NCBI RefSeq assembly: GCF_002563895.1 | Contig: NZ_PDJB01000001.1 | Coordinates: forward strand, 2,773,501-2,837,500 | From: Pseudomonas lurida | GTDB lineage: Bacteria; Pseudomonadota; Gammaproteobacteria; Pseudomonadales; Pseudomonadaceae | Direction of reading: 5' to 3' | DNA length: 64,000 bases | Shown: positions 27,928 to 37,791 of the stretch, one piece after another | Position numbering within the stretch: the first letter of the stretch is position 1 | How the letters are laid out: every line of letters starts with the position of its first letter | Translations under genes and position numbers: made by a program | Notes under the pieces: model-generated | Told to the model about the DNA's origin: nothing | The model's database searches: none | Seen by the model: the letters and a program-made list of their open reading frames with translations, nothing else

Positions 27928-29337
27928 TCAGAACGACCGCACTATCCGCCCCAACGTCTCCATGGCTTTTTCCGACGCTTCGGTCCATGGGCTGCCGTAG
28001 TTCAGGCGAATGCAGTTGCGAAAGCGCTGGGTCGCCGAGAAGATCGGCCCCGGCGCAATGCTGATGCCCTGCGCCAGCGCCATCTGGAACAGCTTCAACG
28101 AATCCGTTGGTTCCGGCAGTTCCAGCCACAGAAAGTACCCGCCAGCCGGTTGGCTGACGCGCGTCTGCGCCGGGAAATAGCGGGCGATGGCGGCCAGCAT
28201 GGCGCTTTGCTGTTCCTCCAGGGCATAGCGCAGCTTGCGCAGGTGCCGGTCGTAGCCGCCGTGCTGCAGGTAATCGGCAATGGCTGCCTGGGCCGGCATC
28301 GACGGGCATAGCGAGGTCATCAGTTTCAAGCGCTCGACCTTCTGCGCAAAGCGCCCGGCCGCAACCCAGCCCACGCGATAGCCGGGGGCGAGGCTCTTGG
28401 CGAAGGAACCGCAATGCATCACCAGGCCTTCGGTGTCGAAGGCCTTGGCCGGTTTGGGGGCCTGTTGCCCGTAGTACAGCTCGGCGTACACATCGTCTTC
28501 GATCAGCGGCACCTGATGGCCACGCAGCAGTTCAACCAACGCCTGTTTCTTCGGTTCCGGCAGGGTCGCACCCATGGGGTTCTGGAAGCTAGTCATGGTC
28601 CAGCAGGCCTTGATCGGGTAGCGCTCCAGGGCTTGCGCCAGGGCGTTGAGGTCGATGCCATCGCGCGGGTGCACGGGAATTTCCACCGCCTTGAGCTTCA
28701 AGCGTTCCAGTACTTGCAGGCACGCATAGAACGCAGGGGCTTCGATGGCCACCAGGTCACCCGGTTCGGTGACCGCTTGCAGGCACAGGTTCAGTGCCTC
28801 CAGGGCGCCGTTGGTGATCAGCAGTTCCTCCATGGGCAACATCAGCCCGCCGACCATATAACGCAGGGCAATTTGCCGGCGCAGTTGCGGGTTGCCCGGC
28901 GACATGTCGGTGACCACCAGGCGCGGGTCCATTTCGCGGCTGGCGCTGGCCAGGGAGCGGGCCAGGCGCGGCAGCGGGAACAGCATGGGGCTGGGGAACG
29001 CCGAGCCGAAGGGCACGGTGTTGGGGTCCTTGATCGAGTCGAGTACCGAGAACACCAGCTCGCTCACATCCACCTCGGTGGACTCGTGCACCTGCTCACT
29101 CACCACCGGCTCGGGAAATGGACTGGGCGCATGGGCATTGACGAAGTAGCCGGAGCGCGGCCGCGCGCGGATCAATCCCCGGCGTTCCAGCAGGTAGTAG
29201 GCCTGGAACACGGTGGAGGGGCTGACGCCGTACGTTTGGCTGGCATAGCGTACCGACGGCACCCGCTGGCCGGGACCAAGCACACCCGTGCGAATCAGTT
29301 CTGCGATGTCGTCGGCAAATTTTTCGTAGCGTTTCAT
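27928..29337 (-). CDS. MocR-type regulator (GntR HTH + aminotransferase domain)
   Basis: Transcription regulator of 469 residues. The N-terminal GntR winged helix (GQRVPSVRYASQTYGVSPST, residues 29-48) is joined to a fold type I aminotransferase-like domain that binds PLP. The Schiff-base lysine is seen in GSFAKSLAPGYRVGW near residue 312. ATG 29337 is preferred to TTG 29352. The target is unknown; MocR proteins usually regulate neighbouring metabolic genes, here possibly the convergent SDR or a distant locus. Confidence 0.9.
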   Translation of the reverse strand: MKRYEKFADDIAELIRTGVLGPGQRVPSVRYASQTYGVSPSTVFQAYYLLERRGLIRARPRSGYFVNAHAPSPFPEPVVSEQVHESTEVDVSELVFSVLDSIKDPNTVPFGSAFPSPMLFPLPRLARSLASASREMDPRLVVTDMSPGNPQLRRQIALRYMVGGLMLPMEELLITNGALEALNLCLQAVTEPGDLVAIEAPAFYACLQVLERLKLKAVEIPVHPRDGIDLNALAQALERYPIKACWTMTSFQNPMGATLPEPKKQALVELLRGHQVPLIEDDVYAELYYGQQAPKPAKAFDTEGLVMHCGSFAKSLAPGYRVGWVAAGRFAQKVERLKLMTSLCPSMPAQAAIADYLQHGGYDRHLRKLRYALEEQQSAMLAAIARYFPAQTRVSQPAGGYFLWLELPEPTDSLKLFQMALAQGISIAPGPIFSATQRFRNCIRLNYGSPWTEASEKAMETLGRIVRSF

Positions 29338-29380
29338 GGCGGCCTTGAACAAATGTTTCAGTATGTGCAGGGAGTAAACG

Positions 29381-29469
29381 GTGGGAGCGGGCTCGCCCGC
29401 GAATACGGTGTATCAGTCGCCTCATTTATAAACTGACCCACCGTATTTGCGAGTAAGTCCGCTCCCACA
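29381..29469. repeat. REPIN upstream of the MocR gene
   Basis: GTGGGAGCGGGCTCGCCCGCGAATACGG and CCGTATTTGCGAGTAAGTCCGCTCCCACA-type ends enclose a spacer of about 35 bp. It lies between the MocR start and the ccoG stop. Confidence 0.85.
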
Positions 29470-29497
29470 TGTGAATCTCTACAGGTCTGGATAGATC

Positions 29498-30907
29498 TCA
29501 GCGATTCAGCGGCGCCACGAAGCGGCTGTCGGCTGCACTGTAGATCCAAGGTTCATCCACATCCGTCACCTTGAAACGCAGCGTCTGCGAACTGCTCGCC
29601 GGTTTATCCGCCAGCAGCGCCACCGATACCGGCACGTCGCTGATTTCCCCCGCGGCCAGGCTGATCTCGGTCTTGCCTTGCAACTGGAAACCCTCGGCGT
29701 CCACCAGTTCCAGGCGGTAGTCCTGGCGCTGCTGGGTCTTGTTGATCACCTTGAGGCTGTAGATGTTTTCGATCAGGCCCTGGGCGTTCTCGCGGAACAT
29801 GCCACGGTCCTTGGTCACGTCCAGCGACACCATCGGCCGTTCTACCAGCGCCACCACCAGGGCTGCGATCATCACCAGTAGCACGGCACTGTAGCCGATC
29901 AGGCGTGGCCGTAGCAGGTGGGTCTTGCCACCTTGCAGTTGGTGTTCGCTGGTGTAGCTCACCAAACCACGCTCGTAGCCCATCTTGTCCATGATCGAAT
30001 CGCAGGCGTCGATGCAGGCCGCACAGCCGATGCATTCCATTTGCAGGCCGTCGCGAATGTCGATGCCGGTGGGGCACACTTGCACGCACAGTTGGCAGTC
30101 GATGCAGTCGCCCAGGCCGACATCGGCGGGGTTGACGTCACGTTTGCGCGGGCCACGGTATTCGCCGCGCGCCACGTCGTAGGAAATGGTCAGGGTGTCT
30201 TTGTCGAACATCACGCTCTGGAACCGCGCATACGGGCACATGTGCATGCACACCGCTTCGCGCAGCCAACCGGCATTGATGTAGGTGGCTCCGGTGAAGA
30301 AAAGCACCCAGAACAGGCTGACACCGCCCATTTGCCAAGTCAGCAGTTCGACGGCAAGGGGGCGGATCGGCGTGAAGTAGCCAACAAAGGTCAGCCCGGT
30401 CAGCAAGCTGATACCCAGCCACAACGTGTGCTTGGCCGAGCGTCGCGCCAGTTTGTTCAGGCTCCAGGGTGCGGCGTGCAACTTGATGCGCTGGTTGCGT
30501 TCGCCTTCGGTGACTTTCTCGCACCACATGAACAGCCAGGTGAATGAGCTTTGTGGGCAGGTGTAGCCGCACCATACCCGGCCAGCAAACACGGTGATGG
30601 CAAACAGGCCGAAGGCGCAGATGATCAACAGCGCCGACAGCAGGATGAAATCCTGCGGCCAGAACGTCGCGCCAAAAATGTGGAATTTGCTTTCAGCCAA
30701 GTCCCAGAGCACGGCTTGGCGACCACCCCAGTTCAGCCACACGGTGCCGAAAAAAGCCAGGAACAGGAAGCCGGCTCCGCCCACGCGCAAGGTACGGAAC
30801 AGGCCGGTGAAGCTGCGGGTATGAATCAGGTTGTCGCTCGAATTGGCCTTCACCTTCTTTGGGTGTATAGGCTCAAAGGTGTCCACGGTTTGGATTCTTT
30901 CGCTCAT
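29498..30907 (-). CDS. ccoG: Cytochrome c oxidase accessory protein CcoG
   Basis: Membrane ferredoxin-like protein (FixG/CcoG/RdxA) needed for, or assisting, cbb3 oxidase assembly; the family has been linked to copper reduction. The 469 residues include several membrane helices and an N-terminal CGYTCPQSSFTWLFMWCEK motif. Two 4Fe-4S binding sets, CIDCQLCVQVCPTG and CIGCAACIDACD, lie at about residues 266-307, and an Ig-like periplasmic C-terminal domain follows. ATG 30907 is preferred to 30931. No ccoNOPQ or ccoHIS genes are in the window, so this is a detached copy. No Anr box (TTGATN4ATCAA) is seen upstream. Confidence 0.93.
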   Translation of the reverse strand: MSERIQTVDTFEPIHPKKVKANSSDNLIHTRSFTGLFRTLRVGGAGFLFLAFFGTVWLNWGGRQAVLWDLAESKFHIFGATFWPQDFILLSALLIICAFGLFAITVFAGRVWCGYTCPQSSFTWLFMWCEKVTEGERNQRIKLHAAPWSLNKLARRSAKHTLWLGISLLTGLTFVGYFTPIRPLAVELLTWQMGGVSLFWVLFFTGATYINAGWLREAVCMHMCPYARFQSVMFDKDTLTISYDVARGEYRGPRKRDVNPADVGLGDCIDCQLCVQVCPTGIDIRDGLQMECIGCAACIDACDSIMDKMGYERGLVSYTSEHQLQGGKTHLLRPRLIGYSAVLLVMIAALVVALVERPMVSLDVTKDRGMFRENAQGLIENIYSLKVINKTQQRQDYRLELVDAEGFQLQGKTEISLAAGEISDVPVSVALLADKPASSSQTLRFKVTDVDEPWIYSAADSRFVAPLNR

Positions 30908-31091
30908 GGTCGTTCGCTCATCAGCCTCCATCAGGCGGATGAACTATGCGCGTCGTACTGTTTGCATAACAGACTCAGCTAAGGCGATAAAAAGCGGATC
31001 AGATGAGGGGCTGGCGAGGGGCTGCGACATTGTGCTGCACCCCGTGGCCAGTGGGGTGCAGCGTTATCCAGGATGTGCTGATACAGATCAA

Positions 31092-31331
31092 TTAAATCAG
31101 CGAACCAGGTTCGTCGGCCTTTACATGCTGGCGCCCATCGTGGGCCCCGGCGACTGTCAGGGCGTCGGCCTCGGCTTCAGTGATATAGATGCGTTCGGCG
31201 GCCAACTCCACGTAGGACATGGATTTGTCGGTGTCAGTCACGATATTGACCCGGGTCGCTGGCACGCTCTGCTCTTGGCCATTGTCATCGAGCATGAAGT
31301 AGCACAGCTGGTTTTCGATACGTATGGGCAT
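31092..31331 (-). CDS. Small conserved protein, DUF3203-like
   Basis: 79 residues starting MPIRIENQLCYFMLDDNGQE, soluble, with no signal peptide. The start is fixed by a strong AAGGAGAA site 7 bp before ATG 31331; an in-frame start at 31349 would overlap that site. The sequence recalls the small Pseudomonas family DUF3203; this assignment is from memory and uncertain. The function is unknown. It stands alone between ccoG and mgtC. Confidence 0.7.
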   Translation of the reverse strand: MPIRIENQLCYFMLDDNGQEQSVPATRVNIVTDTDKSMSYVELAAERIYITEAEADALTVAGAHDGRQHVKADEPGSLI

Positions 31332-31451
31332 GCCGTTCTCCTTTTCCATGGGCTATGAAGGTTAGGGGGCAGCGATCTCTATGGGTTCAAGGCAACTGAC
31401 TGGCGGTCGCCGCTGTCCATCCCTTACCGATAATGACAAAGGACAGCGCCG

Positions 31452-31943
31452 ATGGACGCCTGGTGGCTTGAAGTGTGGCAAACCCTGCGGGCCGAATTCG
31501 CCGATATCGGCGATGCCAAGCAACTCACCCAAATCACGGTGCGCTTGCTGATCGCCGCGATCCTGGGGGGCATCCTCGGTTTTGAACGCGAGAGCAAGGG
31601 CAAGGCTGCCGGGGTACGCACCCATATGCTGGTGGCCTTGGGCGCGGCCCTGTTTGTAATGGTGCCACAGATGTCCGGTAATCAAGCGGATGCGATGAGC
31701 CGGGTGGTGCAAGGCGTTATTGCCGGTATCGGCTTCCTCGGAGCAGGCACGATTATCAAGGGCAAGGACGACGAAGAAGGTCACGTCAAAGGCCTGACCA
31801 CCGCAGCCGGCCTGTGGATGACCGCTGCGATTGGGGTCTCGGCCGGATTGGGCCGGGAATCGACAGCGGTGCTGAGTACCCTGCTGGCCTTGGCGGTCTT
31901 CAGCGTGATGCCGAAGATCGTCAAGCGTTTCGAGAAGGACTGA
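31452..31943 (+). CDS. MgtC/SapB family membrane protein
   Basis: Inner-membrane protein of 163 residues. The MgtC core has the diagnostic RLLIAAILGGILGFERESKGKAAGVRTHMLVALGAALF, with GxxxGxERE..KAAGLRT, then GVIAGIGFLGAGTIIK. About four membrane helices are present. The C-terminal ACT-like domain of virulence MgtC is missing, as in many environmental homologues. The ribosome site is AAAGGAC. No Mg2+ leader can be identified. The 3' end overlaps the convergent proline-rich gene by 23 bp. Confidence 0.9.
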   Translation: MDAWWLEVWQTLRAEFADIGDAKQLTQITVRLLIAAILGGILGFERESKGKAAGVRTHMLVALGAALFVMVPQMSGNQADAMSRVVQGVIAGIGFLGAGTIIKGKDDEEGHVKGLTTAAGLWMTAAIGVSAGLGRESTAVLSTLLALAVFSVMPKIVKRFEKD

Positions 31944-32097
31944 CGATCACCGGTGGCATGGTCGTCGGCGGCTCCTCCACGGGCGGCGGCTGGTGTTCTG
32001 GCGGTTCCTTTTCCGGAATCGGCTCAGGCTCGGTGGGCGGCAATGTCGGGTTATCGATGTTGGGGTCCGGTGTTTCAGCGGGAATCGGGATATTCAT
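31921..32097 (-). CDS. Proline-rich micro-protein
   Basis: 58 residues beginning MNIPIPAETPDPNIDNPTLP; 20 of 58 are proline, with many Glu, so it must be extended and disordered. The reading is supported by a near-perfect ribosome site (AAAGGAGG) 8 bp before ATG 32097 and by the clear drop in meaning of the frame upstream of that ATG. There is no signal peptide. Similar short P/E-rich proteins are common in Pseudomonas but, as far as I know, have no assigned function. It overlaps the mgtC end tail to tail. Confidence 0.75.
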   Translation of the reverse strand: MNIPIPAETPDPNIDNPTLPPTEPEPIPEKEPPEHQPPPVEEPPTTMPPVIVSPSRNA

Positions 32098-32183
32098 CTT
32101 TGTGGCCTCCTTTGTGCTTTGCTCTATCGGTGGACATCCGCCAAGGCGAATTGATTCCCCGCCCAATGGCGGCACATCCACCT

Positions 32184-32211
32184 GAACTTTTAACTGGCGC
32201 GCAGGCTCGGA
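32184..32211 (+). promoter_or_regulatory. AlgU (sigma-22)-type promoter before glgE
   Basis: GAACTT (32184-32189), a 17-bp spacer and TCGGA (32207-32211) match the AlgU/RpoE consensus GAACTT-N16/17-TCTGA with one mismatch. The start point would be about 85 nt before glgE. Osmotic or envelope-stress control of trehalose/glucan genes makes sense, but this is unproven. Confidence 0.5.
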
Positions 32212-32302
32212 CCTATGACGGCCCTGTTCAGGGAGAGCGCGGCCGTAATCGAATTTCGGATCAAGCAAAGAGCGTCCACAGGGCGTAAGGGGAAGATGCT
32301 CG

Positions 32303-34297
32303 ATGACTGCTGAAACACTGGTTCCAGACCAATCCTTGTTGCCGTTGTCCCAGGCGCTGTTGCTGCCCAGGATCGCTATCGAAAGCACTACCCCCGTGAT
32401 CGACGGCGGCGAATTCGCCGTCAAGGCCGTGGTGGGCCAGCGGGTCAACGTCACCAGTAAGGTGTTCGCCGACGGCCATGACAAACTTGCCGTGCTGATT
32501 CGCTGGCGCCCGCTGCAGGACGAAAGCTGGCACAGCGTGGTGATGACCGATGTGGGCAACAATGGCTGGGAGGGCGCGTTTACCGTCAACCAGCAGGGCC
32601 CACACGAATACTGCATCGAAGCCTGGATCGATACCTTCGCCAGCTTCTGTTATGAGTTGCGCAAGAAGCACGAGGCTGGCGTACCGGTCAGCCTGGAACT
32701 GCAGGAAGGCCGCAGCCTGGTGCTGCAAGCTGCCGAACGCAGTGACAACGAGCTGCGTGATCGCTTGATGCTGTTGCACCATGAACTGTCCGGCCTGCTG
32801 GAAACCGAGCAGGTTGCGCAGTTCCTGCACGAAGACAGTGCACACCTGATGACCCAGGCTGACCACCGCGCCTATCTGAGCGTCAGCAGCGTGTACCCCA
32901 TCGATGTGGAGCGTGAAGCGGCGTTGTTTGCCAGCTGGTACGAGCTGTTTCCCCGTTCGATCACCGACGATCCTGCACGGCACGGCACCTTCAACGATGT
33001 GCACTCACGGCTGTCGATGATCCATGACATGGGCTTCGATGTGCTGTACTTCCCGCCGATCCACCCGATCGGGCGCAGCCACCGTAAAGGCAAGAACAAC
33101 TCGCTGACCGCCGGCCCGGACGATCCGGGCAGCCCGTACGCGATTGGCAGCGAGGAGGGCGGCCACGAGGCCATTCACCCGCAACTCGGCAGCCGCGATG
33201 ACTTCCGTCGCCTGGTCCAGGCCGCCGCCGAGCACGGCCTGGAAATCGCCCTGGATTTCGCCATCCAGTGTTCCCAGGACCACCCATGGCTCAAGGAGCA
33301 TCCGGGCTGGTTCAACTGGCGCCCGGACGGCACGATCAAATACGCTGAAAACCCGCCAAAAAAGTATCAGGACATCGTCAACGTCGACTTCTACGCTGCG
33401 GATGCCATTCCGGGCCTGTGGACCGAACTGCGCGATATCGTGGTGGGCTGGGTGGAAGAGGGCGTGAAGACCTTTCGCGTCGACAACCCCCACACCAAGC
33501 CGCTGCCGTTCTGGCAATGGCTGATCAGCGACGTGCGCTCCAAGCACCCTGACGTGATCTTCCTGGCCGAAGCCTTTACCACGCCGGCGATGATGGCGCG
33601 CCTGGGCAAGGTCGGCTATTCACAGAGCTACACCTATTTCACCTGGCGCAATACCAAGGCCGAGTTGAGCGAATACCTGACGCAGTTGAACGAATCGCCG
33701 TGGCGCGAGTGCTACCGGCCGAATTTCTTCGTCAACACACCGGACATCAACCCGGGCTTCTTGCACGAGTCCGGTCGCCCGGGCTTCTTGATCCGTGCCG
33801 CCCTGGCGACCATGGGGTCGGGCCTGTGGGGCATGTACTCAGGTTTCGAGCTGTGCGAAGCGGCCCCAGTGCCCGGCAAAGAGGAATACCTGGACTCGGA
33901 GAAGTACGAGATCCGCCCGCGGGACTTCACGGCTCCCGGCAATATCATCGCCGAGATCGCCCAGCTCAACCGCATCCGCCGGCAAAACCCGGCATTGCAG
34001 ACGCACTTGGGGCTGAAGCTCTACAACGCCTGGAACGACAACATCCTGTATTTCGGCAAGCGCAGTGAGGATGGCAGCAACTTCATCCTGGTGGCCGTGA
34101 ACCTTGACCCGTTCAACGCCCAGGAAGCCCATTTCGAGTTGCCGCTCTGGGAGTTGGGCCTGCCGGACGATGCCCAGACCCAGGGCGAAGACTTGATGAA
34201 CGGCCATCGCTGGACCTGGTATGGCAAAAGCCAGTGGACGCGACTGGACCCACAGATGCCCTTTGGAATCTGGCGCATCACGACTTCTCAAGCCTAG
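32303..34297 (+). CDS. glgE: Alpha-1,4-glucan:maltose-1-phosphate maltosyltransferase
   Basis: GH13_3 enzyme that extends linear alpha-1,4-glucan using maltose 1-phosphate. The 664 residues start with the N-terminal beta domain, followed by the (beta/alpha)8 barrel. The nucleophile Asp is in FRVDNPHTKPLPFW and the acid Glu in IFLAEAFTTP, both diagnostic for GlgE. It is the first gene of a glgE-treS-glgB set; treS follows after a REPIN. GlgE consumes the maltose 1-phosphate made by the maltokinase part of the next gene product. Confidence 0.95.
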   Translation: MTAETLVPDQSLLPLSQALLLPRIAIESTTPVIDGGEFAVKAVVGQRVNVTSKVFADGHDKLAVLIRWRPLQDESWHSVVMTDVGNNGWEGAFTVNQQGPHEYCIEAWIDTFASFCYELRKKHEAGVPVSLELQEGRSLVLQAAERSDNELRDRLMLLHHELSGLLETEQVAQFLHEDSAHLMTQADHRAYLSVSSVYPIDVEREAALFASWYELFPRSITDDPARHGTFNDVHSRLSMIHDMGFDVLYFPPIHPIGRSHRKGKNNSLTAGPDDPGSPYAIGSEEGGHEAIHPQLGSRDDFRRLVQAAAEHGLEIALDFAIQCSQDHPWLKEHPGWFNWRPDGTIKYAENPPKKYQDIVNVDFYAADAIPGLWTELRDIVVGWVEEGVKTFRVDNPHTKPLPFWQWLISDVRSKHPDVIFLAEAFTTPAMMARLGKVGYSQSYTYFTWRNTKAELSEYLTQLNESPWRECYRPNFFVNTPDINPGFLHESGRPGFLIRAALATMGSGLWGMYSGFELCEAAPVPGKEEYLDSEKYEIRPRDFTAPGNIIAEIAQLNRIRRQNPALQTHLGLKLYNAWNDNILYFGKRSEDGSNFILVAVNLDPFNAQEAHFELPLWELGLPDDAQTQGEDLMNGHRWTWYGKSQWTRLDPQMPFGIWRITTSQA

Positions 34298-34308
34298 TGG
34301 AAATCAAC

Positions 34309-34397
34309 TGTGGGAGCAGGCTTGCCTGTGAAGCGGTATGTCAGCAGCCAATTGTTAGCTGATGTACCGCCATTGCAGGCAAGCCAGCCCGCACATC
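34309..34397. repeat. REPIN between glgE and treS
   Basis: TGTGGGAGCAGGCTTGCCTGTGAAGCGGT and the right arm CCATTGCAGGCAAGCCAGCCCGCACA form a paired REP in the 146-bp gap. It may stabilise glgE mRNA or separate expression of the two genes. Confidence 0.8.
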
Positions 34398-34443
34398 AAC
34401 CGTGTTTCTCCAGACGGTTTTTTCAAAATTTCAGGAGTTTCCA

Positions 34444-37400
34444 ATGGCGAAGAAACCCAACGCTGCCACCTTTATCAAAGACCCGCTCTGGTACAAGGAC
34501 GCGGTGATCTACCAGGTTCACGTCAAATCCTACTTCGACTCCAACAACGATGGCATTGGTGACTTCCCCGGGCTGATCGCCAAGCTCGACTACATCGCCG
34601 ACCTGGGTGTCAACACCATCTGGCTGCTGCCGTTCTACCCCTCGCCACGCCGCGACGATGGCTACGACATCGCCGAATACCGTGGCGTGCACAGCGACTA
34701 CGGCACCATGGCCGACGCCAAGCGCTTCATTGCCGAAGCGCATAAGCGCGGGCTGCGTGTGATTACCGAACTGGTGATCAACCACACCTCCGATCAGCAC
34801 CCATGGTTCCAGCGGGCGCGCAAGGCCAAGCCCGGCTCGGCGGCTCGGGACTTCTACGTGTGGTCGGACGACGACCAGAAATACGACGGCACGCGCATCA
34901 TCTTTCTCGACACCGAGAAGTCCAACTGGACCTGGGACCCGGTCGCCGGCCAGTATTTCTGGCACCGTTTCTATTCCCACCAGCCGGACCTCAACTTCGA
35001 CAACCCGCAGGTGATGAAGGCCGTGCTGTCGGTGATGCGCTATTGGCTGGACATGGGCATTGATGGCCTGCGCCTGGACGCCATTCCGTACCTGATCGAA
35101 CGCGATGGCACCAATAACGAAAACCTCCCCGAAACCCACGACGTGCTCAAGCAGATCCGCGCCGAAATCGACGCCCATTACCCCGACCGCATGCTGCTCG
35201 CCGAGGCCAACCAGTGGCCGGAAGACACGCAGTTGTATTTCGGTGACAAAAAGGGCGACGACGGCGATGAATGCCACATGGCCTTCCATTTCCCCCTGAT
35301 GCCGCGCATGTACATGGCGCTGGCCCAGGAAGATCGCTTCCCGATCACCGACATCCTGCGCCAGACCCCGGAGATTCCCGCCAATTGCCAGTGGGCAATC
35401 TTCCTGCGCAACCACGATGAACTGACCCTGGAAATGGTCACCGACAAAGAGCGCGACTACCTGTGGAACTACTACGCCGCTGACCGTCGCGCGCGCATCA
35501 ACCTCGGCATTCGCCGGCGCCTGGCGCCGTTGATGGAGCGTGACCGCCGGCGTGTCGAGCTGCTCAATAGCCTATTGCTGTCGATGCCCGGTACACCGAC
35601 CCTGTATTACGGCGATGAAATCGGCATGGGCGATAACATCTACCTCGGCGACCGTGATGGCGTGCGTACGCCGATGCAATGGTCCATCGACCGCAATGGT
35701 GGTTTCTCCCGCGCCGACCCGGCCAGCCTGGTGCTGCCGCCGATCATGGACCCGCAATATGGCTACCAGTCGGTGAATGTGGAGACCCAGGCCCAAGACC
35801 CGCATTCCTTGCTGAACTGGACCCGGCGCATGCTGGCGGTGCGCAAGCAATCCAAGGCGTTTGGTCGCGGTAGCCTGAAAATGCTCTCGCCGAGCAACCG
35901 TCGCATCCTGGCCTATACCCGTGAGTACACCGGTGAAGACGGGCGCAACGAGATCATCCTCTGCGTGGCCAACGTGTCCCGCAGCGCCCAGGCGGCCGAG
36001 CTGGACCTGTCGGCGTTTGCCGGCATGGTGCCGGTGGAGATGCTTGGCGGTAACGCCTTCCCGCCCATCGGCCAGCTGAATTTCCTGCTGACCCTGGCGC
36101 CCTATGGCTTCTACTGGTTCGTGCTCGCGCCGGAAAACCAGATGCCCAGCTGGCATGTGGAACCGGCCCAGAGCATGCCGGACTTCACCACGTTGGTACT
36201 GAAAAAGCGTATGGAAGAATTGCTGGAAGAACCGTGTCGAGCGTCCCTGGAACAGACGGCACTGCCGGCCTGGTTGCCCAAGCGACGCTGGTTCGCGGGC
36301 AAGGACACGGCGATCGACAGCGTGCGCATTGCCTACGGTGTGCGCTTTGGCGACCCGCAGCACCCGGTATTGCTCAGCGAACTGGAAGTGACGGCCGGTG
36401 GACAGGTCAGCCGTTATCAGCTGCCGTTCGGTTTCCTCGGTGAAGACCAATTCACCAGTGCCTTGCCCCAGCAACTGGCCCTGGCCCGCGTACGGCGCGT
36501 GCGTCAGGTGGGGCTGGTGACCGACGCCTTCAGTCTCGAGCACTTTATCCGCGCCGTGATCCAGGGTTTGCAGGCGGGCACGGTGCTCAACGCCAGCGAC
36601 GGCGAGCTGCGCTTTGCAGCGACGCCGCACCTGGCCAAGCTGCAACTGACGGATGAGTCCGAAGTGCGCTACTTGTCGGCCGAGCAGTCCAACAGCTCGG
36701 TAGTGGTGGGCGAGAGCCTGGTGCTCAAGCTGATCCGCAAGGTCGCCTCCGGCGTGCACCCGGAACTGGAGATGAGCGCCTACCTGACCGAGGCCGGCTA
36801 CCCGAATATCTCGCCGCTGCTGGGCTCGATGATTCGCCACGACGCCGAGGGCCAGGACAACCTGCTGATGATTGCCCAGGGTTACCTGAGCAACCAGGGC
36901 GACGCCTGGGGCTGGACCCAGAACAACCTGGAACGTGCGATCCGTGACGAACTGGCCGAAGCCATGTCCGAACAGGAACAGCACTACAACGCCCTCGGCG
37001 AGCTGGCCGACTTTGCCGGACTGCTCGGCCAACGCCTGGGTGAAATGCACGTGGTGCTCGGCGCGAAAACCACCAATAAGGACTTCAAGCCAGAGGTCAC
37101 CACCGCCAAGGACACCCAGGCCTGGGCCAAGGATGTCGGCGCACAGCTGGACCGTGCGTTGCACTTGCTCAAACTGCATCAAACCCAGTTGAACCCTGCG
37201 GATCAAGCGCTGGTCAGTGATTTGCTGGCGCAGAAAAAGGCCATTGCCAGCCATGTGCACGCCCTGGCGAAAGCCACGGCAGGCGGGTTGCGTATTCGGG
37301 TCCACGGTGATTTGCACCTGGGCCAGGTGCTGGTGGTCAAGGGCGATGCCTATCTGATCGACTTTGAAGGAGAGCCGGCGCGACCGCTGCACGAGCGACG

Positions 37401-37791
37401 CGGCAAGCACAGCCCGTACAAAGACGTGAGCGGCGTCTTGCGCTCCTTCGATTACGCGGCGGCCATGGCGCTGAATGTACAAGGGGTGGACCATTCGCCC
37501 GAGGCGGACGTGGCACGCAAACGCGTGACTGACCGTTACCTGAAAGAAGCACGCCAGGCCTTTATCCAGGCTTACCAGTCCGCTACGTCTACACTGGCGC
37601 ATGACTGGCAGGACGCCAAAGGCCAGGACGCAGCGCTGACGTTATTCAGCCTGGAGAAGGCCGCGTACGAAGTGGCCTACGAAGCGGAAAACCGCCCAAC
37701 CTGGTTGCCGGTGCCCCTGCAAGGGTTGCACGGACTGTTGAGCGGGCTTGCACCTATATCGAAAACTGCACGCGGTGGGGAGTCGTCATGA
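34444..37791 (+). CDS. treS: Trehalose synthase fused to maltokinase (TreS-Pep2)
   Basis: Bifunctional protein of 1115 residues. The N-terminal part (about 1-550) is a GH13 trehalose-maltose isomerase: [18 protein letters not shown], nucleophile in [10 protein letters not shown], acid in [11 protein letters not shown] and [12 protein letters not shown]. From about residue 600 on comes a maltokinase with HGDLHLGQ and the DFEGEP metal-binding motif of the kinase fold. Together the parts turn trehalose into maltose and then maltose 1-phosphate for GlgE. ATG 34444 has CAGGAG upstream. It overlaps glgB by ATGA. Confidence 0.95.
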   Translation: MAKKPNAATFIKDPLWYKDAVIYQVHVKSYFDSNNDGIGDFPGLIAKLDYIADLGVNTIWLLPFYPSPRRDDGYDIAEYRGVHSDYGTMADAKRFIAEAHKRGLRVITELVINHTSDQHPWFQRARKAKPGSAARDFYVWSDDDQKYDGTRIIFLDTEKSNWTWDPVAGQYFWHRFYSHQPDLNFDNPQVMKAVLSVMRYWLDMGIDGLRLDAIPYLIERDGTNNENLPETHDVLKQIRAEIDAHYPDRMLLAEANQWPEDTQLYFGDKKGDDGDECHMAFHFPLMPRMYMALAQEDRFPITDILRQTPEIPANCQWAIFLRNHDELTLEMVTDKERDYLWNYYAADRRARINLGIRRRLAPLMERDRRRVELLNSLLLSMPGTPTLYYGDEIGMGDNIYLGDRDGVRTPMQWSIDRNGGFSRADPASLVLPPIMDPQYGYQSVNVETQAQDPHSLLNWTRRMLAVRKQSKAFGRGSLKMLSPSNRRILAYTREYTGEDGRNEIILCVANVSRSAQAAELDLSAFAGMVPVEMLGGNAFPPIGQLNFLLTLAPYGFYWFVLAPENQMPSWHVEPAQSMPDFTTLVLKKRMEELLEEPCRASLEQTALPAWLPKRRWFAGKDTAIDSVRIAYGVRFGDPQHPVLLSELEVTAGGQVSRYQLPFGFLGEDQFTSALPQQLALARVRRVRQVGLVTDAFSLEHFIRAVIQGLQAGTVLNASDGELRFAATPHLAKLQLTDESEVRYLSAEQSNSSVVVGESLVLKLIRKVASGVHPELEMSAYLTEAGYPNISPLLGSMIRHDAEGQDNLLMIAQGYLSNQGDAWGWTQNNLERAIRDELAEAMSEQEQHYNALGELADFAGLLGQRLGEMHVVLGAKTTNKDFKPEVTTAKDTQAWAKDVGAQLDRALHLLKLHQTQLNPADQALVSDLLAQKKAIASHVHALAKATAGGLRIRVHGDLHLGQVLVVKGDAYLIDFEGEPARPLHERRGKHSPYKDVSGVLRSFDYAAAMALNVQGVDHSPEADVARKRVTDRYLKEARQAFIQAYQSATSTLAHDWQDAKGQDAALTLFSLEKAAYEVAYEAENRPTWLPVPLQGLHGLLSGLAPISKTARGGESS

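Noticed and set aside
31452..31943. Virulence-type MgtC with Mg2+ leader regulation
   Set aside because: No leader structures or mgtB gene are visible and the C-terminal domain is absent; a general MgtC/SapB label is safer.
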